From Varroa destructor (lineage: Eukaryota > Arthropoda > Arachnida > Mesostigmata > Varroidae), in contig NW_019211457.1 of NCBI RefSeq assembly GCF_002443255.2, positions 36,834,105 through 36,898,104 on the forward strand: a stretch of 64,000 bases of DNA. Direction: 5' to 3'. The translations under genes were made by a program, and so were the position numbers. Positions 10,000-21,207 of the stretch are shown here, piece by piece. A model generated the notes under the pieces. It was given only the letters and a program-made list of their open reading frames with translations. It made no database searches and was not told where the DNA came from. The stretch's first letter is position 1, and each line of letters starts with the position of its first letter.

Positions 10000-10612
10000 A
10001 AGTACAATAAGAACAGCAGCAGCACCATTGTTGTCGATTATCGATCTGCAATTCAGTGTGTAAAATTGAAAGGGATTAGTGCTTTTGGCTGTCAATAGAA
10101 CGAGGTAAAGCGTCACCTCTGTGTCTCTCTATTACCACAACGCTACATGATCCCTGTGTAAATAGTCTACATAAATAAGCATTGAAGCGCTATAGAAATG
10201 TCGTGGCTATCAGTAATAGAAAACGATACGTGGCAGAGACAATAAGGTAGATAATAAGAGACATCCCGAGAAGGCGACTAGGAAAAAAGGGAGAAATCTC
10301 ACAGCTATTGCGGTCGTAGTCAGAAAGTATAGGGTGCCACTGTATACGTCAAGAAAATGGTTAACGACCCGGACAGAAAGACGTTGTCCCTTTTCCTTGT
10401 AACAGCGTCGAGGCGTCTGGGTTTTTCCTCACTAAGTAAACCCAATGACTTATAATTTGCCAACGTATTCGCCGCCAAAGGACCATGCGGTTCAGGCATT
10501 AAAAGTTAGCTGTCATACGTGAAAGCTGTTACCGATTCCAATGAAAGACGGCACATTCTTCAGTTTAATCTGCGCTGACTTTGCATCGCAGTCTAAATGG
10601 TACGGGCAAAAT
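10000..10612. other. Unassigned, moderately GC-rich
   Basis: No gene recognised. A PTYSPP reading near 10,465 was considered as mariner and rejected. Confidence 0.35.
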
Positions 10613-10652
10613 CGTCGTTAGCCCGATTATTTCTATAATTGGGCTAACGACG
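10613..10652. repeat. 18-bp near-perfect hairpin
   Basis: CGTCGTTAGCCC pairs with GGGCTAACGACG, then comes one G-T wobble, then ATTAT pairs with ATAAT, closing on the loop TTCT. This is the strongest short hairpin I found in the window. A further GGGCTAAT follows directly, and a similar GGGCTAACGATGGGCCTAA occurs at 16,594. It may be a miniature inverted-repeat relic. Confidence 0.7.
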
Positions 10653-10906
10653 GGCTAATATCTATTTGTGATCGGTACGTTTTTTTTTAGTCTAAGTTGG
10701 TAGTTCCGTACTGTTCATGCATAGTATAAGTACGCTTCAACAATGGCTGCAGCTGTCAGGCAGTACATATTTGTATTAACTGTAAAAAAGTAGCATATCT
10801 GATAAAATGATTCAATTTTCTTAATGGGCAAGTGAAATAGAACACTATCGAGTTGCTACAGAAACAGGCTAAAAATCAACCGTCCTTCGTATGAAAAGAT
10901 TCGTAC

Positions 10907-11143
10907 TCAGTAGGACCATAAGGTAAAAAAAGGACGAGCAGAAGTAAGGACAGAGAGGGGGAGATGTATGCACACAAAGGAAGAAAAACGTTTAAATAGG
11001 AAAATCGTCGCTTCCGGGTTTGAGCGATGTCGTAACAGGCTACCGCATTCATTGAGCGTTGACTGGCAGCAGGTGCCGCGGTCTGAGGTGGAGCCGACCT
11101 TCGACGCTAAGTAGAGTACCGGAGCCGCTAGTGCAAAGCACAC
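10907..11143 (-). mobile_element. Decayed Gypsy RNase H
   Basis: In one frame LAAPVLYLA (about 11,128) is followed by TSDRGTCCQS (about 11,090). These match the Ala-Pro-Val-Leu end of the connection and the Asp-x-Ser-Asp-x-Gly start of RNase H, with about seven residues lost. An overlapping frame then reads AVACYDIAQTRKRRFSYL, like the Pro-Val-x-Tyr-x-Ser-Arg...Tyr-Ser block. Correct order across a frameshift makes this better than a single-motif hit. Confidence 0.48.
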
Positions 11144-11190
11144 TGTAGAGCAGAACTTACGTACGCCAAAGGGTTTAGCGCGATGGTAGC

Positions 11191-11262
11191 TTGCCGTATT
11201 GATTACACGTTCTCACTTATAGAAAAGAGCAGCGAGATGAGCTCTGCTATCAATACGGGCAA
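11191..11262. repeat. Inverted repeat, 13-bp arms
   Basis: TTGCCGTATTGAT (11191-11203) pairs with ATCAATACGGGCAA (11249-11262), with one bulged base. The 45-base loop holds a smaller AGCAG/CTGCT pair. The form is like a small foldback element or a precursor-RNA hairpin. No expression evidence exists. Confidence 0.6.
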
Positions 11263-11459
11263 ATAATATACTTCTACTAGCCCGACGTGGCAAGTAGACG
11301 GCTGGTAACTGTTTGCTACGAGCGAAGCCGTCAGTTGACAGCGCCCGCTTCAGGTATGGCCGAATGACCTAACGATTTATATCACCCTCTCTTCGGGTGG
11401 AAGGGAATAATACATACAGCCACAATAGTTGATTCATATGCAAATCGGATCTGGCTCTG

Positions 11460-12247
11460 TATAGGCCAGACGAGCAGGGGGAACAAGCAAAAGACGCAGT
11501 GGAACAGGCAGCGTCCGAAGGGTGATTTTATTCAATTGAATGGATCGTTGCGTCGGTAAATTCTCTTCTTTTCTTTAAAGTTTCGTTACTCGCTTCGACC
11601 TTGCTGCCAGCATTTGTTGACTTCTCTGTTAGCCATCTTATACCTTTCAGCAATACGGAAGAGCTGATACACACGAAACAATCTGGAGTTTCTGTATTTT
11701 ATCTCTCATTAAAATATTGCTATTTCGTTGCCTATGCCGACCTGCTGCTTGTTCTACGCGGCCGACATTTTGATTTTAATAAACCGGCATTACTGTTAGT
11801 GCGTTTTTGACCTTGGTAATAGTTCACTTTCGAACCAACCCTGTTGACATTCTACATCAGTGAAAAGGGCCCAAGATAATTTATGACTAAATATATAATT
11901 CTAACAAACTATACTATTTCGAAGCTCCGCTATTTTTGACATTCGTTTTATCCATGTCGTAGACTAACATCTGGAATAGAATGGAAAGTGAATTAAGTCA
12001 AGAAAAACCTCACCTATTTACGCCGTTACGTTGCACTAATGGAATTCAGTGTGTTTCCATAGTAACCGAATCGTTTCTAGGCAAAATTAATTGTTCAAGT
12101 CATGTTTCAAAATTCTGTTCGAATAACGTACTAGCTCTTGGTAAAGGTTCGTTTAAACATATCGGTGGAGAATCTGACCTTTGCAGGGTTCGAATATATC
12201 CTGAAGATTTTAAAGGACATTGTTATTCTGGTATGGCTGGTGTATAG
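11460..12247 (+). mobile_element. Decayed LINE reverse transcriptase and thumb
   Basis: Three blocks occur in order. About 11,520-11,575 reads SIEWIVASVNSLLFF, like the Ser-Pro-x-Leu-Trp-Asn-x-x-x-Asn block. About 11,720-11,770 reads CYFVAYADLLLVLRGR, the catalytic Tyr-Ala-Asp-Asp with the second Asp changed to Leu. About 12,075-12,240 reads FLGKINCSSHVSKFCS, then about 40 residues and a GHCYSGMAGV end, like the Tyr-Leu-Gly...His-Val-x-Lys thumb and the following Tyr-Gly-x-x-x-Trp. This pattern is typical of Jockey/R1/Loa-type non-LTR elements. Stops separate the blocks. Confidence 0.62.
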
Positions 12248-12464
12248 TGCACTCCATTCCGTAATACTTTGTATATTTTACCTCAATTTATCATGACGTC
12301 ATTAGATATCGAATTCTAGGACATTAACCAGCCTATAAAGCAATATTTCCCGTTCTCTTATATGCAAACCTTGGAAATCTGTTGCGATTTTGTTTACATG
12401 ATTCTTAAAACTTGAAAATATACGTCTGCTATTTTTATACGATTACTATTGTGATGCAATGTTT

Positions 12465-12467
<3 letters not shown>

Positions 12468-12504
<37 letters not shown>
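12468..12504. repeat. (TA)n microsatellite
   Basis: About 18 TA units, uninterrupted. Confidence 0.95.
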
Positions 12505-12506
<2 letters not shown>

Positions 12507-13396
12507 AGTCAAAAGTGAAAAATAATGCTTTATAAATTGAAAAAATAGTATTAAATTGTGATTTTTCAAGTGTAGATGCAGAACTATCTTGCCTTGGTTA
12601 TTAAGCTCCTGCTTCGCTGGAGTCTCATTAACTGCTCGTAAGAGAACTCTAAATAGCAACCGATCACAAAGATTCACAAATTGTGCCTTGGATTAGCTTT
12701 TTAGTATCTATCTATGGCGAATGCATGCATCAAACAGTAAGATCTGACCTGAAATTGAAGCTGCGAAAGTCCACTCACTTCTGTTCCGTGTCTAGCATCA
12801 GCGTTTCGTTAGAAGTATTATTGTTACCCTAATACTTCACTGCGATGTCTATCGCAGGCTATTCTTCTTGTATTAGGATTTTCAAGTAAGTCATGGGAGA
12901 ACGCTTTTGGCTTCAGATAGAACTTCACGTAGTATTTGATCATTTCATCGTATTAAAAATGCATTGCGTTCCTAAATGTAAGAAAGCCTACGGCCAACAA
13001 CTAGTTGACAAAGTGAACTAAAATGCAAACGTTACCTTCAAGTTTGCTGAAAAATATCGTAGAGCTTGTTGAAATTCAAGGCTATGTTTCATCTAAATCA
13101 AATCTATAGACATGTCACACAACATCCACTTGCCAGTTTTTCTTAGAAACATTTTGTTAACTTACGAGAAAGCATGTTTAGTACGTAATGTTTAGATAGC
13201 TTCTTTATCTCGTTCTATCAGTTTAAACTCATTTCTGGCTGCCAAAATAGTACAGCATTGGCTAATGACCTACTACTTAGCGTTAACATATGGTAGGCTT
13301 TAGGAATCTGTCTGTCCTTCCGATGGGGGCATTGCTCATGGACGCTCGTCTTATCAAATAAAGGCTCAGAATCTTTACAGGACTCCGAATGTTTTC
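12505..13396. other. Unassigned AT-rich DNA
   Basis: I looked for a LINE RNase H or 3' end after the preceding relic and saw none. Confidence 0.4.
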
Positions 13397-13612
13397 ATGT
13401 CTTTCTTTTGGCTTGCAAACACTCGACTGCAAGAAAACCATGTTGCTTCTATAATGGCGTATAGAAGATATCCTAAACGTTCCATTTGCAGATTGGTTTA
13501 TTCGTCGATCTTTGCAAGTCTAAAAGGATTTTCTAATATTTCATCATATCAATATCCCTTTCGCTGGCATACGCATAAATCTAACGAGTCTGCCTTTATA
13601 TCATCGGTGTAA
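13397..13612 (+). mobile_element. Possible Gypsy integrase C-terminal scrap
   Basis: NHVASIMAYRRYPKRS then LVYSS (about 13,435-13,515) resembles the Ala-Tyr-Arg...Ser-Thr-Gly...Leu-Val-Tyr-Gly stretch after the third catalytic residue of Gypsy integrase, with four residues missing. One motif only. Confidence 0.3.
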
Positions 13613-13982
13613 AAGCTAGATGTTAAGGTTGCTTTTGTCGGTTGCCCATTCCCCTATGTTTGATAGGCAAGCGGGGAGACATTTACATACATCTTTAAAT
13701 ATGCCCTTTCTGTAGTGTTATTACTTCGATTCTAGTCAAACTGTTCTTTCTAGAGAAGGCAACGTAATGGCAGGGATTATATGAGCCAATACGTACACAC
13801 TTTTCGCTTATCCAACATATATCATTCCTCATCTTCAATGGGTAGGCGGTAAACAAGCTGCACATCTGAAGCTAGCTATCTCCTTCTGTTCAAAGCCAAT
13901 CGCACATTTTTTGGCCTCATATAGGAAGATATATGTATATTGAATACTTTTTAATGTGCAGAATGGATACCATTAGCTGGCT

Positions 13983-14375
13983 GTGCAGAAATATATATTA
14001 CTATACAGAAATTTTCACTATGACATAATGTACCATATTCCTGCATGGTACACCCTTGGCTCTTCAGCAACCTTTCACTTGAATATATTACTGATTCTAT
14101 TACATTTCTTCTTGAGCTATTTGTTTGGTCTACCTGTTATTTTACAGATGTTAATGCACTGTTCAGTGTTTCGTTTGAAGTCCGGCGTGAGACCACAACT
14201 CACTGCTCTAAGCCCAGTTCTGCAATACTTGACTCTCACATGGGGATCAACTAAGCGATATCTACCGAAGTACCTAATTAAGCCATATTTGTTGCTAAAT
14301 GTCAATCAGAGAGGCCATACTTTATTGATGTTAACTTTAGTAAAGTGCAACAAACAATGCAACGGTGTACTTTAA
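13983..14375 (+). mobile_element. Decayed LINE reverse transcriptase
   Basis: Two overlapping frames give VNALFSVSFEVRRE and LKSGVRPQLTALSPVL (about 14,150-14,235). Together they resemble the non-LTR RT block Val-Asn-Gly...Phe-x-Val-x-x-Gly-Val-Arg-Gln-Gly...Leu-Ser-Pro. About 30 codons later LLNVNQRGHTLLMLTLV lies where the Tyr-Ala-Asp-Asp block should be, with the Asp lost. A frameshift sits in the Phe-Glu-Val stretch. Probably RTE/CR1-like. Confidence 0.48.
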
Positions 14376-17119
14376 CGGCCATAGAAATAACACATCTTTA
14401 ACAAAAGAAAGATAATTAAAGCCAGAAAGACAGCTAAAAAATCAAAAACATTGCCTATTTCTGTTCAAAAAAGTTTCAGATTTATTATTAAGGAAGGTCC
14501 CTTTATAGTGATGCAGCGTAGTTCATAAACGGAAGGTAAGGTCACCGGACACTTGGAAACTGTCAGCGTTACGAAGGTCGATGGATTGGCTTTCTCCCTA
14601 CTGGCCGTTGTTTCTCAGACTACCGCACTAAAATGAGTATGCGGACTTAAAGAAACGAGTCATTAAACTCTACGAGATCAGGGCAAGAGGAGAACGCAAC
14701 ATACTGAGTTGTCGCAGCAAGAGCATTGATATTAATGAAAGCATTACCGCTTTCCGTCATCAAGTTCATTCGATCACTTTTAGACTAACATAAGCTCTTC
14801 TTTTTAATCTATAGTCGTAATAGGAGGATGTCATAAAGCAGACATCTTCATTTTTTTCTCGAATATACGTTTTTTACCATTAACACCATGGCGAGGAATC
14901 GTTTAAATCGAGGGCGTGGAAAATAGCTGCGTTATTGCCCAGTGGGCGACACTGAGAATGAGATATGGTCAACGAATCAAGTGTAATTTCAGAGGATCTT
15001 TGTCAATGCGCCTCGATAACTTCAAGAAGATTTTTCTAGTTTTAATAATGCTAGTGTTAAATTCTAAATACACGAGGGTGCGAATATTAGTAATCAAAAG
15101 AAGGATCCATACTACTACATACGATATTGCTTCTCCTCTCAAACAATTTGTGACTTCACTGATATGAACGTTCCTTTGGTTTTTTGAAACAAGTATTTCG
15201 TCATTAAGGCTGCTGTTCTATCACCAGTACGAAGATTTCTCAGCTACAAAATTCAGGTAAATATAACGAATAAATTCGAATGGAGTCGAAACATAATTCA
15301 GCCTGGAAATCCAATTATAGATTCGTTTCTTGTCTCACGGTTTTCGCTCGGGATTGTATAGTCGGATCAATAGAGAGTATACGCCGACCGGAGGAGCTCC
15401 GGAGTCCTAAGCTAAATAAATAGATTCCTGCCAACTAGTTCGCTGTTACAGAAGATTACAATAACTGTCCCCGAAGCCTGACCCAGGCACACAATAGGCC
15501 AACATGTAGTAGGCGGCATAATTTCGATAATAAACAAATAAAAATAAACAAATTGGGTCAAGTTAACATTAGCCATAGATATTGTTCAAGTTATTATTTG
15601 GGTCGATTTAACTTTGGAACAGTAACACACTGCTAATCATCGATTTATATGGCAAAAAGAGGCCACCAGTAAGTATGTAAGGTCTGGAAAGGGTGACGGA
15701 TCAACGCTGAGCAAGTGTAACACCGCGATGAATCAACAGCAGATCATCACCATCTTAAAAAATGACTGATCGTCACTGTTATCCAATTTAGAGCTCGCGG
15801 TGGATGGAGTGACGCTTTTTGTTACCCTGCCAAATGTATAATAATATACGCGTACATTATATCATATTAACAGTTTTAGTTCCTCGCCGATTTCTCATGT
15901 TGCTAGAAGGAACTATTATAGTTATCTCCGTAGTGATCATCATCACGTAAAGGGCATAGGGAAACGTATAGCAACCATGTTTTGACCATGTCAAATATAA
16001 GCAAAATATTGTTCGAGTGAGTTTCAAATTTGGAACCTTGTATGTTTTCGGAATATTTTTGCAAGAAATAAAAGATTGTAGACTTTACAGGGGCATGATT
16101 AATGAGGCCAACAAAGGGAAATAGGAACTGCTACATATGAGCATTCATGACTCATCGACAAAAGCCAGATCTGCTCAGCTTTTACCGGCGTTATTTGCCT
16201 CTCAGAATTACGCCCTAAGGCTGCTACTTCGAACGTTATCATCGCGTCGAACGTTTACTGTAGCTTCGCAAGAGTAATCTGCGGAGAAGAGGGACCCAAG
16301 CTTGATAACAATGAGGGTATCGTATGTGCTTGAGGATTGGCGGTGCAACGTTCAAACTACTCTACTCTGAAAACGGAAATTCATTGATACCGCAAGTCTA
16401 AGGTCAGCGCAACTGGCAACTGTCTAGTAAAAAGTATTCTGCTCCATTATCAGGGAAGTTCCCGCCACCAGTATACAAAAGGCTTGTCATCAGCGATAGT
16501 CGAATCAGGGATCACAGACATCAAAATCAAGAACTCCTATTATCATTAAAAAGCGCGTCCGTAAAAGTTTTAGTGAAAATAGATATTGTCAGGGCTAACG
16601 ATGGGCCTAATTGATTTGAAGTACCGTCGAGTTAAACGGTCTGAAAAAAGAGCCTTTATCGGGCTTTGGTCAGACGAGTCTAACACTGATGAGTGAAGTA
16701 GATTTTATTGAGCAAATGATTTATACATTTCTGCCACTAGAGCCATAAAATCTGACGTTGCATGGTCAATTACTTTACGAACCCCTTTTGCCCCACAAAA
16801 ACGCATTTAAATTTGAATTTAAACTGAATTAATGTAACTCTTCCAAGCCTACATATAACCAACGACCTACTCAATTAGCAATTCTTAAGAGGTCTCTCTA
16901 AAGTTTCCACTTGACTCGCGAGACGATTAAGACTGAAGAGACTCAAAGCTTATCCAAGTGGCACAGAAATGCAAATCATCCGGGTATTTTGATGCAACTT
17001 TCTAAATTTTCGAAATAAGTTACGGGGATCTTTCATACACATCGCAGAATTAGACAGAATAGTGTAGAATTTAAAGGAATACCTTTATTTAGACGGAAGA
17101 CAAAGTGCCTTGAAGGTAA
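14376..17119. other. Unassigned DNA, 2.7 kb
   Basis: No recognisable coding relic. A weak hairpin lies at 16,639-16,675 (GTCTGA...TCAGAC with inner AAAGAGCC/GGGCTTT). An 84-codon + frame at 14,916-15,167 matches nothing I know. Confidence 0.35.
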
Positions 17120-17260
17120 CTAAGCTCTTTTGCAGAAAAATACCGCACAGTTTTTGAAGCGTTTGAAGATAATGGCCCATGGGTGCCACATGAATTGTTG
17201 AAAAATAATCTACTCCGTCGTATTTCCATCTGCAAAGCTCATTCAATCCAACTTGCCTGA
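17120..17260 (+). mobile_element. Mariner transposase scrap
   Basis: GPWVPHELLKNNLLRRISIC at about 17,176-17,235 is a good match to the conserved mariner Trp-Val-Pro-His-Glu-Leu motif and the Arg-x-x-Ile-Cys that follows. Stops begin right after (about 17,258) and the catalytic Asp block is not recognisable. A separate mariner from the one at 1-468. Confidence 0.52.
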
Positions 17261-17885
17261 TGGTGATTTTCCTGCCATGTGAAAGCCTGCAGTAGCGTAG
17301 ACTATCCAGGCGGAACAGGAATTTCTACTCGAAATGGAAGTTCGTCCATCGTCCAACGTCCAAATCTGGAAAATGACTGCCTTTCGTTATAATAAGGTTT
17401 TCGAAACAGCTGGGTTTCTTGTGGTATTAAAAATGATGGGTAAACGCATGCTTGTTACAGTAAATAGTTAGTCAAAGCCTGTTTTACTTCAAACAAAAAG
17501 CGACTTTCATAGCTTCCATAGTAGTGTCCAAGAGATTACTGGGCCGGTAAGTATTAAGGAGATTTGTGTCCTTACCCTTGAAAAAGGATATCTCTGCATT
17601 TGGTATTCGCGTCGAAGCGTCGCAAAGTTAATAAGGTCTAACAACAATGCTGTAGTCAGACCAGCCAGCCGTCAGATACGGAATGGTAACGGGAAACGCG
17701 CCTTAACAGAAATCTTATCACTTCAGTAAACGCGTATAAATCCTCGTTCCTATCGTTCAGACGCGTGCCTAGTTTTCTGTTATCTGAAATATTGTTTGTG
17801 CCGGAAAGTGCTCGAATAGACAGGCCTTGGACTCAGTATATGCAGGCTTCCGTATTGTCTTCAACCGATTTTAGATAGTGCTTCG
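17261..17885. other. Unassigned DNA
   Basis: Could hold the ruined 3' half of the mariner, but no catalytic motif can be read. Confidence 0.35.
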
Positions 17886-18179
17886 TTGGGTTTTCCAAAT
17901 ATCTATAACAAACTTCGAGCAGGCGCTTATGATCTACCTCGTAATTCATTGCTCTACCAGTTACAAAATGGTACCATTTGTCAAACGATAACTATCGATT
18001 TTAGCCTTGCACTTTGGTCGCCAACTCTTTGCGTTCTCGTCATGTTAACAAGTCTTTCGGCGACCTTTTTCACTATTCTTTTACTGTCACAATGTATTTA
18101 TTATGACGCTATGAAACTAGAACGGTTACAGGTGAGATATACCATTTATGTCGCATGGCATATCATAGCGGTGGGCTAA
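17886..18179 (+). mobile_element. Decayed LINE reverse transcriptase (L1/Tx1-like)
   Basis: GFPNIYNKLRAGAYD (from 17,888), LQNGTICQTITID (about 17,960) and WSPTLCVLVMLTSL (about 18,020) follow the order Gly-Phe-Pro...Leu-Tyr, x-x-Asn-Gly...Phe-x-Ile, then Leu-Ser-Pro-x-Leu-Phe-Val-Leu-x-Met of L1/Tx1-type reverse transcriptases. The Arg-Gln-Gly before Ser-Pro is lost. The catalytic Asp pair further on is not recognisable. The frame is open for 97 codons. Confidence 0.52.
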
Positions 18180-18687
18180 TATAATAGTATTACTAAGAAC
18201 TACTTGTTTTAAGCGATCCAATCAATCAACAATATATAACGTTCACATTTAGATTATTCGATCCGCCAGCCAGAATTCGCAAGTTGGCACTCATTGCAAC
18301 TTAGCTAACCTGCATACTCACGGTTATGGCAAAAAAACTAACAATATCTTTGCGATACAATGATCAGCTAAATAATATATGACATGCTACTAAGCTTTTT
18401 TTTTTTTCTATTTTTTTTCCTGTAGGTTTAAATTGGAATTTATAGGGGGTTTATGCGATTTCCTTTCGAAAAAAATAGTTACCGTGGCATTTTCTTAGAT
18501 CTAGAGCCGGATCGCCTACAGTGGCTTGTAGCTGATTTTCCCTAAGGCTACAAATAACACCATCTTCCCAGTCGCGTTACTTGTATCTTTGTTTTTCTGT
18601 TCGCCTGGAAAACGATGACCGAACGCACCTATTCGACACGGCTCCGCTGCTGCTGTTACTTAAACAACCTGGATTGACCAAGGAATC
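18180..18687. other. Unassigned DNA
   Basis: T-rich tracts near 18,398-18,418. Nothing else. Confidence 0.4.
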
Positions 18688-19002
18688 ATGTACTTACAGA
18701 CAACGACAAAAGCGTGCGAGCATTTTAAGGCCTTAGAAATCCTCCACGAAGCAAAGAATTTGCCTTTTCGTGTTTTTACTATTTTTGTCTGCTGTTTGCC
18801 TCAACGATTTGCCGAACTCTGTTTGCTCCGGCGTCACCGGTACCCTCAAGGCACAAAGGCAGACGCCCTGATTGCCGCTCTTTCACCATCCAGAACTCAA
18901 ATCATTTCTTATTTCATAATTTTTTTTTACCAATATCTGGAGCGCCATTTGCCGAGCACGCAAAAGGTTACACAGCGAACCAAAACCAGCTGTCTATGCT
19001 AA
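18688..19002 (+). mobile_element. Possible Gypsy connection/RNase H scrap
   Basis: TKACEHFKALEILHEAKNLP (18,706-18,765) resembles the Cys...Phe-x-x-Leu-Lys...Ala-Pro-x-Leu connection block. RYPQGTKADALIAAL (about 18,837-18,880) resembles the Tyr-x-x-x-x-Lys-Glu-x-Leu-Ala block of RNase H. The catalytic entry motif between them appears deleted. A SAP-domain reading of the second part was considered and dropped. Confidence 0.38.
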
Positions 19003-19155
19003 GTTTCCAACTAAAACGAAGCGGTGGTCGAATGAAAAGCGTTCACGTTCTACAAAACGTCAGTGGTTTTGTATTGGCACATGATTGTGCGTAGATTTAT
19101 GTACGAACGTTGCTAGGAAGATAGCAAGCCCTATGTCGCTTAAAACCAGAAGCTC

Positions 19156-19207
<52 letters not shown>
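19156..19207. repeat. Compound (TA)n-(GA)n microsatellite
   Basis: An interrupted TA run passes directly into nine GA units. Confidence 0.92.
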
Positions 19208-19935
19208 CTATAATAGACGAACACTCACTGAGTTGCAAATGTACCACAAGACCCTACTTTTGCGTTGGCAGCAGGCAACAAGTTTCATTTCCTGCATTCG
19301 GTTATGCTATGACCTACCTGCCTTTACGCTATTTTCTATTCATACATTTTAAAACTGCTCCGATCTTATTTAAAAAAAATCGATATCATACATACCGATG
19401 AACTTGTCTTGAACTTCGAACTCTTGAAGATTCGTTAGATCTGATGGCACCCCGCTGTTAAACGACAACAGTGGACAAGATCAACATGCTACTCTTTTCT
19501 CACTGTCAAGATGCTGTGATCTGCGTTGGCGTCGGAGGCACGTTGATCAAAGGCAAGTACTACCCATTACTCTGTTAGCGTCTGCTTCTGAGTACCACAA
19601 TTTCTTCGAGCTCTGCTCTTTGAGCATTTTCTAGCCTCTCATTGGTGATGCTACGTCATATTTGTCAAGCCTGTCAGAGTTCGTATCTTCGTCCTCTGCT
19701 CCCGTATTGAACGTTACGCAGAATCCGGAAAATGCTCGCGGGTAGCTGTCTGACCAATATTTCCTCTTGCCCGCCGGCTCTTGCAAATAACTCATAGCAG
19801 TCACAGCAGAAGTGACACGTTAATCGCCGCGGTCAGTGATCGTATGATGCTCGGATCAAACTCGGCGGCTCGAGGACGTAAACTGACAGAATCGTAGACA
19901 ATCAAAAAAGTAATTCATACTTTTAATTTTCACGT

Positions 19936-19936
19936 A

Positions 19937-19971
<35 letters not shown>

Positions 19972-19981
19972 CATATATATC
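19936..19981. repeat. (TA)n microsatellite with interruptions
   Basis: TA tract broken by single G and C bases. It is partly self-complementary. Confidence 0.92.
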
Positions 19982-19984
19982 ATA

Positions 19985-21207
19985 GGTAGAGGTTCTGTCA
20001 GAATCGATTTGCTCACTTAGATCTTTGTGCGTGCATTTTGTTGAATATGATAGAATTTTGGATGGCATGCTTTGCTCTATTTAAGCAAGGTGTCATAGCC
20101 AAGATAGTGAATGTTTTAAAGTTCCGGCTGTGCCACGCCTAACTCGACGGGATCGCCTGCTGGACTATTCTTCACGTTATGTTCATGGTGAAGGCTCGTT
20201 TCATCTCTGTAGACGGCGGCCGTTGTAAACTCTCGTCAACGATCCGTCCAAAGCTGCCGCTTTCTCAAACAACCCCGTTAGGATTAGCAATCTGGGGTTA
20301 CTACTTCATTGCGGGGCCTTTGTTACAGCCGCTACAATAGTTTTGGCGGTCGACCTGGGGCTGGCACAGCGGATGACAGCTTTTCTAGGGCAGTAGACGG
20401 TGGACAGCGCTGGAAAACAGTAACGTTTACCGCTGAAAGATCGCGAGATGTTCTAGGACACGGCATTTTGACGCAAATAAGCACTGGCGAATCAACTGAA
20501 ATTGTATTGTACTGGAACGGGTGGTGTTTGTGAATTAGAAACTGTTTTTAATGTTCTACATTTTTAACTATACATATCCAGTAGGGGCTTGGTAAAACTA
20601 ATAAACAGCACCAATTGATGTCCTTTTTAAAATTACCAATGTATTTATTTAGGTTCGCTGTCAAACAAAAAAAATAGGCTGGAGATTGTTTGTACTAACG
20701 TAAAATGTCTCAATGTTTAGACTCTTCACGTCATTTACTCGTTGTTCGAGCGAGTCTTTTTTATTAAAGTAATATTGTAAAATCTAATTCATGTCATAAC
20801 AAATTCAGTCCTACGGTAGAATGAAGCACATCTGATTGCAGTACCGAAAATCCAATATGCAGAATTGTCTAAACCCTTTGTACCACTGAGCCAGGAAGCG
20901 CTACAAGCTATCTCGGCGATCTACAATTTTCAAACCCCCGCACAGAGCGTTTGTTTACCGCGACAAAAACGCATTGGCTCATTTGCCACTCTTCACTTCT
21001 ATCGTTAAGCAGTCAATCATCTAAAACTGATACATTTTTAAACCGATGTGCATACAGGCCGCTTAGATTGTAGCTAATGCTCATGGCTTCCTTCTTGCGT
21101 GACACCCATGGCATCAAAGCCCTTCTAATACCGCATGACCGATTCCACACATCGCAATAATCAATATTGAGCTTGCCAGAGGCGGCGGTAGAAGGCGAGA
21201 GAGCTAC
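19985..21207. other. Unassigned, partly GC-rich
   Basis: A 74-codon + frame at 20,309-20,533 has no confident match. It reads GTADDSFS and later VTFTAERSR, neither of which is enough for an RT or RNase H call. Confidence 0.3.

Noticed and set aside
10462..10490. PTYSPP reading as a mariner Tyr-Ser-Pro-Asp-Leu motif
   Set aside because: No His-Asp-Asn block before it and no Phe-x-x-Leu-Lys block after it.
12180..12205. GGTTCGAAT as a tRNA T-loop (B box)
   Set aside because: No A box at the right distance and no acceptor stem. It lies in the LINE relic.
16639..16675. Hairpin GTCTGA...TCAGAC as a terminator-like structure
   Set aside because: Imperfect stem, no T run, and the DNA is eukaryotic.
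16685..16705. CTGATGAG as a hammerhead ribozyme core
   Set aside because: No matching GAAA core and no stems at the required positions.
18690..18900. SAP-type DNA-binding domain around RYPQGTKADALIAAL
   Set aside because: The preceding Cys...Leu-Lys block and the strand context fit a Gypsy connection/RNase H scrap equally well or better.
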